Below, piece by piece: positions 58,163-64,000 of a DNA stretch of 64,000 nucleotides. The stretch is taken from assembly GCF_014353015.1 (NCBI RefSeq), contig NZ_CP060704.1, forward strand, positions 5,109,001 through 5,173,000. Reading direction: 5' to 3'. Source of the DNA: Chitinimonas koreensis. Its GTDB lineage: Bacteria > Pseudomonadota > Gammaproteobacteria > Burkholderiales > Chitinimonadaceae. Both the position numbers and the translations under genes were made by a program. The number at the start of each line of letters is the position of its first letter. Position 1 is the stretch's first letter. The notes beneath the pieces are model-generated. The model did no database searches, was not told the origin of the DNA, and worked only from the letters and a program-made list of their open reading frames with translations.

Positions 58163-60135
58163 AGCGCGACCAGTTCCAGTTGCCGATCCACGCGAAGCTG
58201 ATCGTGGATCTGTTCGCCGGTGGTGGCGGCATGTCGACCGCCATCGAGTGGGCGCTCGGCCGCTCGCCGGACATCGCCGTCAACCACGACGACGACGCGC
58301 TGTCGATGCACCGCGCCAACCACCCGCAGGCCGAGCACTACATTGCCGACGTGTTCGAGGTCTGTCCCTACACGGTAACGCGGGGGCTGCTGGTCGGCCT
58401 GCTGCACCTGTCCCCGGACTGCACGCACCACAGCCAGGCCGCCGGCGGCCAGCCGCGAAGCAAGAAGCGCCGCGCGCTGGCGTGGGTCGGCTACCGCTGG
58501 GCCGGCCAGGTCGCGCCGGACGTCATCACGCTCGAAAACGTCGTGCAGGTGCTCAAGTGGGGGCCGCTGATCGCCAAGCGCGACCCGGCCACCGGGCGGG
58601 TGGTGAAGCTCGACGGCAGCGTCGCAGCCAAAGGCGAGCGCGTGCTGGTGCAGGAGCAGTTCCTCATTCCCGATCCGATGCGCGCCGGCCGCACCTGGCG
58701 CCGCTTCGTCGCGCTGCTGGAAGGGCTGGGCTACCAGGTCGAGGTCAAGGAGCTGTGCGCGGCCGACTACGGCGCGCCGACCACGCGGGAGCGCCTGTTC
58801 ATGGTGGCGCGCCGCGACGGGCTGCCGATTGTGTGGCCGGCACCCACGCACGCGAAGCAGCCGACCAAGGGGCTCAAGCGCTGGCGCGCCGCGGCCGAGT
58901 GCATCGACTGGTCGATACCCTGCCCGTCCATCTTCGATCGCGACCGGCCGCTGGCCGAGGCCACGATGCGGCGCATCGCCAAGGGGACCGTGCGCTACGT
59001 GCTGGAGAGCGCCGACCCGTTCATCGTACCGATTGCGCACTACTACAGCGGCATCGACCGCGTGCATGACATCGGCCAGCCGATGCAGACGATCACGGCG
59101 CATCCGAAAGGCGGCGCGTTTGCTGTCGCCGCGCCTACCGTGGTGCCTGTCACCCATCAAGGCGGCGACCGCACGCATGCCATCACCGAGCCGTTACGCA
59201 CGATCACCGCGGCCAACCGCGGCGAGACGGCGATCAGCGCGCCGGTGCTGGTGCAGGCTGGATATGGCGAGCGGCCCGGGCAGTCGCCGCGGGCGCTCGA
59301 CATCGAGTCGCCGCTCGGGACGGTGACTGCTGGCGGGGTGAAGCACGCCTTGGCCAGCGCGCAACTGGTCAAGTTCCGCGGGCAGGCATTCGGCTCCGCG
59401 GTCGACGCCCCGATGCCGACGATCACCTCGGGCGGCGGCTCGGCCCGGCCGGCCGGCTGCGCACATGCCCTGGGCTTGGCTACCGCCTACCTCGCGCAGG
59501 CGAACGATGGCAACAACACCAACCCTGGCCACGACCTGCGCCGGCCGGTGTCGACCATCACGAACAAGGGCAGCCAGCAGCAGCTCGTCACTGCGCGCCT
59601 GACGACGCTACAGCGGCGGAACGCTTGGAGCCGTGCTGGTGCACCGCTACCGACCGTGCTCGAGGTGACGGAGACCAACATTGATTCCGAAGGGGATGTG
59701 GCCGCCGGGAAAGTCGACTACCAGCTATCACCCGAGCAGGAAGCCGGCGCACTGCGCGTCGCAGCTTTCCTCATGCGGTACTACGGCACCGGTGGGCAAT
59801 GGGGCGATCTGCGCGACCCGATGCAGACCATCACCACCCGCGACCGCCTGGCGCTGGTCACGGTCACCGTTCGCGGCACGCCCTACGTCGTCGTGGACAT
59901 CGGCCTTCGCATGCTCCAGCCGCCCGAGCTGTATCGCGGCCAGGGCTTCCCGCGCGACTACCGGATCGATGTTGGCCACGACGGCCGGCGCTTCACCAAG
60001 AGCGCGCAGGTGCGCATGTGCGGCAACAGCGTCAGCCCGTATCCGGCGATGGCGCTCATCCGCGCCAATGTGCCCGCGCTGTCGGTCCAGAGCACCCGCG
60101 AGCAGGCACAGCGCGACATGGAGATGGCCGCATGA
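58159..60135 (+). CDS. DNA (cytosine-5-)-methyltransferase
   Basis: A 658-residue C5 methyltransferase with motif I VDLFAGGGGMS (16-26), a motif IV with catalytic Cys88 in LSPDCTHHS (here Pro-Asp-Cys, one residue longer than the usual Pro-Cys), the ENV motif at 126-128, and a C-terminal CGNSVSPYPA motif X. Between VIII and IX is a long insert with seven repeats of a PMxTIT-type motif. No restriction enzyme adjoins; probably a phage anti-restriction enzyme. Intact frame; overlaps the preceding and following genes. Confidence 0.92.
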   Translation: MKRDQFQLPIHAKLIVDLFAGGGGMSTAIEWALGRSPDIAVNHDDDALSMHRANHPQAEHYIADVFEVCPYTVTRGLLVGLLHLSPDCTHHSQAAGGQPRSKKRRALAWVGYRWAGQVAPDVITLENVVQVLKWGPLIAKRDPATGRVVKLDGSVAAKGERVLVQEQFLIPDPMRAGRTWRRFVALLEGLGYQVEVKELCAADYGAPTTRERLFMVARRDGLPIVWPAPTHAKQPTKGLKRWRAAAECIDWSIPCPSIFDRDRPLAEATMRRIAKGTVRYVLESADPFIVPIAHYYSGIDRVHDIGQPMQTITAHPKGGAFAVAAPTVVPVTHQGGDRTHAITEPLRTITAANRGETAISAPVLVQAGYGERPGQSPRALDIESPLGTVTAGGVKHALASAQLVKFRGQAFGSAVDAPMPTITSGGGSARPAGCAHALGLATAYLAQANDGNNTNPGHDLRRPVSTITNKGSQQQLVTARLTTLQRRNAWSRAGAPLPTVLEVTETNIDSEGDVAAGKVDYQLSPEQEAGALRVAAFLMRYYGTGGQWGDLRDPMQTITTRDRLALVTVTVRGTPYVVVDIGLRMLQPPELYRGQGFPRDYRIDVGHDGRRFTKSAQVRMCGNSVSPYPAMALIRANVPALSVQSTREQAQRDMEMAA

Positions 60136-60266
60136 GCCGCATCACATCCGCCCTCGCTACGCCATGCCATGCGCTGACCGCACGCCAGCGCTGGCAAGTC
60201 GCCCAGCACGCCCGCCGCTACTACCGCCGTCTGGCCGCTGCCCTGCCGGCCGGCCGTCCTTCGTGA
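60132..60266 (+). CDS. Small basic hypothetical protein, 44 residues
   Basis: Overlaps the methyltransferase stop by ATGA and encodes MSRITSALATPCHALTARQR and a helical RRYYRRLAAAL tail. Short and unrecognised, but the overlap and the 7-base gap to the next gene support it. Confidence 0.5.
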   Translation: MSRITSALATPCHALTARQRWQVAQHARRYYRRLAAALPAGRPS

Positions 60267-60273
60267 GGCAACC

Positions 60274-60534
60274 ATGTCGACGCAACAAAGCACGCAACAC
60301 ACGGTATCCGGCCAATACGCCTTGGCGCACATCCGGGGATTCATCGCCAGCCGAAAAGGCCAGCTCACGCCGAACGAAGGCGCGCTGATCTGCGCCGTGT
60401 TGCCGGGTGACCTCGCCGTGGCACTGATCGGCCTGGCCTGGGCCGCGAAAGAGTCGGCCGGCTCGATGGATACCGACGAGTACGGCCCCGAGTTCGAGCG
60501 CCACATGCAAACGCTGTTCGGGGAGAGCTGGTAA
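60274..60534 (+). CDS. Hypothetical phage protein, 86 residues
   Basis: Helical protein (QYALAHIRGFIASRKGQLTP, DLAVALIGLAWAAKESAG) in the early operon upstream of gene A. Its stop overlaps the next ATG (TAATG). Function unknown. Confidence 0.65.
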   Translation: MSTQQSTQHTVSGQYALAHIRGFIASRKGQLTPNEGALICAVLPGDLAVALIGLAWAAKESAGSMDTDEYGPEFERHMQTLFGESW

Positions 60535-60740
60535 TGATCGCCGCCCGATCTGTCGCCGAACTTTCGGCCGACACCGCCCGATTCCTGGCCAACTTGTCGG
60601 AGACGCTGGAAGGCGCCGTTGAGCGTGGCGAGGTGAATCCCCGCGACCTCGCCCATTTCACCCACGCCACCGAAGGGCTGCGCGGTGCCGCCGATCTGGC
60701 GCTCGGCGCGGCCACAACCCTGCTGAAGGTCGAAATCTGA
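60534..60740 (+). CDS. Hypothetical phage protein, 68 residues
   Basis: Fully helical product (ADTARFLANLSETLEGAVER, LRGAADLALGAATTLLKVEI), stop-start overlapping with the gene before it and two bases from the one after. Function unknown. Confidence 0.65.
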   Translation: MIAARSVAELSADTARFLANLSETLEGAVERGEVNPRDLAHFTHATEGLRGAADLALGAATTLLKVEI

Positions 60741-60742
60741 CC

Positions 60743-61057
60743 ATGGCCGGCCTGTCCGCAGACGCCACGGTCGCAGCTCGCCAGGTCGAAATCGACCTGA
60801 GCAACGTCACGCGCCAGCCGCTGACCCCCGCGCAATATTTAGCCACCAATGAGTTCGGCGATGGCCTGATCGCTGCCAGGAACGAATTGGCGGAAATGGT
60901 CAACGCAATGGTCGCGCAGGGCATTGCGGTCGGGCCGACCGGCGTGCAGATGATCAGCGATTTGCATGTGGCGCTAGATGCTATCCAGCGCATGGCGGGC
61001 CACCTAGTCCGGCGGCAATGCCTCACGCTGGAAAGCCGCGGGAAGAGCCGCTCGTGA
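60743..61057 (+). CDS. Hypothetical phage protein, 104 residues
   Basis: Unrecognised helical protein (EFGDGLIAARNELAEMVNAM, GVQMISDLHVALDAIQRMAG). It overlaps the probable gene A start (GTGA at 61054), so it seems to be translated together with the replication gene. Confidence 0.65.
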   Translation: MAGLSADATVAARQVEIDLSNVTRQPLTPAQYLATNEFGDGLIAARNELAEMVNAMVAQGIAVGPTGVQMISDLHVALDAIQRMAGHLVRRQCLTLESRGKSRS

Positions 61058-62967
61058 GCTGGAACAATCTCGACTGGCACGACGACGGCACCCAGCAGAC
61101 CGATGCCGAGTGGCTTGCGGACAATTGCCCGCCGGAATTCCGGCGCCGCCAGTGCAACCTCGAACTCGACGGCGCCGACTATCAGCGCGCGCGCCTGATG
61201 GCCGAAATGCCGGCCGGCACGGTCGAACTGACCGAGCTGACCGAAGAGCTGCGGCGCTGGATCGGGCACGACGAGACAACCGGCCGCGACCTTGAGGACT
61301 TGGCCAAGCGCGGCGCGGACTGCGCCGGCCGGCTGCTGACCTGGCTGGACCCGGAAGAGGCTGCCGATATGCTGCGAGAGGCGCTGCCCTGGCTTCGCCT
61401 CCCGCAGCCGTCGTGCCGCGGCATCACGGCCGAGGGCCTGGGCATGCGCATGGTCGAGTCCACGACCTGGCGGCGCTATCTGCGACGCGAGCACGAGCAG
61501 CGCCGCGAAGTGGCAGCCATGGTCCGAGGCGAGGTGATGGCCGGCCGCGACGCGTATTGCTCCCAGCGTGCCTACCGCGATCACACCGCCCGACAGCGCA
61601 GCAGCCGGCGTGCGATCGAGGACGCTGAAATCGTCAGCGAGGACGGCGAAATCCTTGACCTTGCCGCGGCCGTCGATGCGAGTGTGAGCAACAGCCACAA
61701 CCGCCTTGCCGAGCTGGCGGTGCGGGGCAAAGGCATGGAGTTGATCGCCGAAGCCCACGGACACTCGGCAGCGTTCGTCACGGTGACCGCGCCCGGCGCA
61801 TTTCATGCGAGCCACCGGGTAGCGCACAAGCGGTCACGAGGCCGGCAGGCCTACACCCAAGAGATCAATCCGGCATGGATCGCCGCGGGGCGCCCGTCGC
61901 CGGCCGTGGCGTCGTCCTATCTCTGCGGCGTGTTCGCGGACGTCCGAACCGTAGCGAAGAACGCGGGGCTGCACGTTTATGGCATCCGAACAGCCGAGCC
62001 GCATGCGGACGGATGCCCGCACTGGCACATGCTGATATTCGGCGATCGCGCCACGCTGAAGCAGTACCTCGCGCTGTTCGAGCAATACGCCTGCCTCGTC
62101 GATGCCCACGAGCTGGAAGGCACCGTGCGGGTAAAGCGCCTTGTCGAACGCCGTCAGGCCGACGGCACCTATCGTGCGGTCGAGCGCTGGCAGACCGCCC
62201 CGCGCCGCGAACTACGCTTCTTCGCCAAATGGCTGAGGCCGGCAAAGCTCGACGCCGACGGCAAGCGCCGCGGCGGCCCGCTGGCCTACCTGCTGAAGTA
62301 CCTCACCAAGAACCTGCACGGCGAGAACGACCAGGGCCGTGCGTTCGGCGATGACCACGAGGCCGGCGGCGACACAGCAACCGCCGCCAGCCGTGTGCGT
62401 GCCTGGGCGAGCCTCTGGCACATCCGGCAGTTCCAACAGTTTGGTGACGCCCCTGTCGGCGTGTGGCGCGAGTTGCGGCGACTGCGCGGCAAAGCGATCG
62501 ACGACGACGGCCTGGCGCTGGCCGTCGAGGCTGCCTGCGCCAACGACTGGGCCGGCTATCACCACCTGCACCAGGCGGCGCAGCTCGTGCTGTTCAAGGA
62601 GCCTGCCGAGCAACCCAACCGATACGGCGAGCCGCAGGCCGATCGCGTGGTCGGCGTATTCAGCTGGAGCACAGAGGCAAAGGCCCTGACCCGAACGAAG
62701 GTCTGGAAGATCAACTGGCGTGCGAAGTCACGCCGGAGCGGCGCAGCCGCGACAGAGCGCGCAGCGCGACCTCGGATTTGTACCAATAACTGTGCGGACC
62801 ACCCGCCAGAACAATCGCCGGAAACGGCGTCCCCATCGAGCACCGCCGGTTTCGGCGATGCGAGATCCGCACCGTCGCGCCGTTCGGCCTATTTGAACCC
62901 CGACTTTTCCGACGATGCAGGCCCGCCGCCCTGGGCCGACCCCGCAGAGAGCCGCCGCTATGCCTGA
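61054..62967 (+). CDS. A: Replication endonuclease (P2 gpA family, HUH)
   Basis: Rolling-circle initiator that nicks the phage origin and stays linked to the 5' end. From the GTG at 61054 it has 637 residues (an ATG at 61018 is an alternative; GTG overlaps the previous stop and has GGGAAGAG nearby). Family motifs are AFVTVTAPGAFH, the metal-binding HWHMLIFG (HxH) and the tyrosine motif YLLKYLTKNLHG with two Tyr. The C-terminus is variable and Ser-rich. The nick site, usually inside the gene itself, was not located. Confidence 0.9.
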   Translation: MSWNNLDWHDDGTQQTDAEWLADNCPPEFRRRQCNLELDGADYQRARLMAEMPAGTVELTELTEELRRWIGHDETTGRDLEDLAKRGADCAGRLLTWLDPEEAADMLREALPWLRLPQPSCRGITAEGLGMRMVESTTWRRYLRREHEQRREVAAMVRGEVMAGRDAYCSQRAYRDHTARQRSSRRAIEDAEIVSEDGEILDLAAAVDASVSNSHNRLAELAVRGKGMELIAEAHGHSAAFVTVTAPGAFHASHRVAHKRSRGRQAYTQEINPAWIAAGRPSPAVASSYLCGVFADVRTVAKNAGLHVYGIRTAEPHADGCPHWHMLIFGDRATLKQYLALFEQYACLVDAHELEGTVRVKRLVERRQADGTYRAVERWQTAPRRELRFFAKWLRPAKLDADGKRRGGPLAYLLKYLTKNLHGENDQGRAFGDDHEAGGDTATAASRVRAWASLWHIRQFQQFGDAPVGVWRELRRLRGKAIDDDGLALAVEAACANDWAGYHHLHQAAQLVLFKEPAEQPNRYGEPQADRVVGVFSWSTEAKALTRTKVWKINWRAKSRRSGAAATERAARPRICTNNCADHPPEQSPETASPSSTAGFGDARSAPSRRSAYLNPDFSDDAGPPPWADPAESRRYA

Positions 62968-63268
62968 CGCACGCCTTTTCAACCAATGGGCGGGCGCCCT
63001 GCTGGCCGTGCTCGCCTTCTTTGCAGCGCAAACCTTCATCCACCACACCGAGACCGAGGAGACCACACCATGTCCGACGAAGTCGACCTGGCCAACGACG
63101 CCGTACAGAACCGACTGGATGGCGCCATCGCCATGCAGCGCGCCGCCCTGCACCGGCAGGGCACACCCGAGTGCGAGGACTGCGGCGACGACATCCCGCT
63201 GGACCGCCGCGCCGTCTACCCGGCCGCCACGCGCTGCGTCGCGTGCCAAGGCCGCCGCGAAACGCTGA
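62960..63268 (+). CDS. Possible small membrane protein overlapping traR
   Basis: ATG at 62960 overlaps the A stop, and the first 35 residues contain a membrane helix (WAGALLAVLAFFAAQTFIHH). From 63070 on the frame lies out of phase over the TraR gene and gives a low-complexity Pro/Thr/Arg tail, so the true product may be shorter or the frame disturbed. Confidence 0.4.
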   Translation: MPDARLFNQWAGALLAVLAFFAAQTFIHHTETEETTPCPTKSTWPTTPYRTDWMAPSPCSAPPCTGRAHPSARTAATTSRWTAAPSTRPPRAASRAKAAAKR

Positions 63269-63291
63269 ACCGGCAAGGAGTACGAGCATGA
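63070..63291 (+). CDS. TraR/DksA family zinc-finger protein
   Basis: A 73-residue DksA-like protein (P2 Orf82 type) with CEDCGDDIPLDRR and RCVACQGRRETL, a four-cysteine finger, and an N-terminal helix (MSDEVDLANDAVQNRLDGAI). TraR-type proteins bind the RNA polymerase secondary channel and mimic ppGpp-DksA. ATGA overlap with the next gene. Confidence 0.9.
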   Translation: MSDEVDLANDAVQNRLDGAIAMQRAALHRQGTPECEDCGDDIPLDRRAVYPAATRCVACQGRRETLNRQGVRA

Positions 63292-63991
63292 GCGCGACAA
63301 AACTGCGGGAGTGGGTTGAAGCCCAGCTTGGCCGGGCGCCCGTGCAGTACGACGCGGTCCAGTTGGCCGGCCAAGAATGGTGGGTGCATATCTGGGAGCG
63401 CTCGGGCTCGATGGAGCTGACCCACCAGGTCGTAGTCGGGGGAGATCGTCGGTTCTACAAGGTGAGCGACGGCGTCGATAGTCCCCGCTGGGAATATGTC
63501 GTAAAGCCAGACGACACGACTAGGCCGGACGACAGCTTCTACGTGCGCCGAGGTGGCTACGCCCCGTCACTGGAAGAGGCCGCCGCTTGCTGCCTGGCGG
63601 TCGTTGAACGCCGGGAGCTTGTCGACGGCGTGTGCTGGTTTGAGGGTAACGACGACTGCTGGACCGCCCGCCACGATAGCGAGGAAATCGAGGTACGCCG
63701 CAAACAATTCGTCACCGATTGTGTCTTGCCATGGCACTGGGAGCGAAAGCACGCCTCCGCAAAATGCTTGGCCGCGCTCGTCGGGGCCATAGCGACGGCT
63801 CCTTGGGCGGGAAGGAGGCGACGCTGGAGGATGCGCGCAGAGCGGCCTTGCGGGCGCCTGCCGACTTCAGGGCGGCGTGCGCCGCGGCGGCAGGACTGGA
63901 AGGCAGCGACCTGTTCAGGGCCGGCCGCCAAGCCGCGCTCGTGGAAATTGAGGCGGCAATCGGGCGCATCTCTGCACAGGGGGGCGCATGA
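63288..63991 (+). CDS. Hypothetical phage protein (apparent frameshift near 63.8 kb)
   Basis: The ATG at 63288 overlaps the traR stop and gives LREWVEAQLGRAPVQYDAVQ, EWWVHIWERSGSMELTHQVV and SFYVRRGGYAPSLEEAAACC. After about residue 165 this frame turns Arg/Trp-rich and never stops before the window end, whereas the -1 frame reads EATLEDARRAALRAPADFRA to ISAQGGA with a stop at 63991. The offset is the same as in the other frameshifted genes, so one protein of about 234 residues is likely. No family recognised. Confidence 0.5.
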
Positions 63992-64000
63992 GCATCTTGC
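63988..64000 (+). CDS. Start of the next phage gene (truncated by the window)
   Basis: An ATG at 63988 overlaps the preceding TGA, like most early-gene junctions here. Only four codons are visible (MSIL), so nothing can be said of its function. Confidence 0.35.

Larger units (their letters stand above)
28183..64000. mobile_element. P2-like prophage in dusA (right end outside the window)
   Basis: A nearly complete P2-type morphogenesis set (Q P O N M L X, lysis, R S, V W J I H, FI FII E/E', T U D) in P2 order, followed by ogr and the A replication endonuclease. Integrase, attR and probably cos are not in view. In P2 itself A adjoins cos and Q; here Q lies at the left attachment end and A far to the right, so the element is opened at a different point from P2. 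Inserted extras are Com with a methyltransferase, a C5 methyltransferase and a LuxR module. Confidence 0.95.

Overview
The window is very GC-rich bacterial DNA. The left 28 kb is core chromosome and the right 36 kb is most of a P2-like (Peduovirus-type) prophage. Core gene order (gmk-rpoZ-terminator-spoT on one strand, yicC opposite a Ser/Thr kinase-PP2C pair and rph, birA-coaX-SPOR, a urt urea transporter, bioA) fits a betaproteobacterium. A chitinolytic Neisseriales/Burkholderiales genus such as Chitinimonas is a guess, not a determination.

Layout of the chromosome: urtB (cut by the window edge) and urtA; bioA; a conserved hypothetical; two tandem paralogous lipoproteins with Pro/Thr linkers; a YihY-type membrane protein; wrbA; an overlapping DUF2069-birA-coaX-SPOR operon; an outer-membrane beta-barrel protein; trmB; thiG and thiS; spoT; rpoZ; gmk; yicC; a kinase/phosphatase pair; a decayed polysaccharide-deacetylase tail; rph; a 2OG-Fe(II) oxygenase-like gene; and an ADP-ribosyltransferase-like protein. 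REP-like inverted repeats, a compound dispersed repeat and a direct/inverted repeat cluster sit in the gaps.

The prophage starts inside the 5' end of dusA (29 codons left, then phage sequence) and runs off the right edge; no integrase is in view. Order: Q and P leftward; O N M L X, two holins, muramidase, R S; V W J I H, tail spike and chaperone; FI FII E/E'; a Com-plus-DNA-methyltransferase cassette; T U D. Next comes a more AT-rich regulatory region, then ogr, a PrtN-like activator, a C5 methyltransferase, the replication endonuclease A and TraR/DksA. Four copies of a TGT-N13-ACA element lie where P2 late operons begin, which fits the encoded Ogr activator.

The most interesting segment is 52.8-55.2 kb. 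Four co-oriented genes encode a protein with two helix-turn-helix units and a pseudo-receiver, a 44-residue peptide with a signal sequence, a LuxR-type quorum-sensing receptor, and an XRE regulator. This looks like a phage decision module with one or two extracellular inputs.

Caution: at least a dozen conserved genes are broken by what looks like loss of a single base, mostly in short G/C runs (spoT three times, thiG and capsid N twice each, rpoZ, yihY, sheath FI, luxR and others). This is most simply a sequencing or assembly artefact, so these genes are reported as whole genes with apparent frameshifts.
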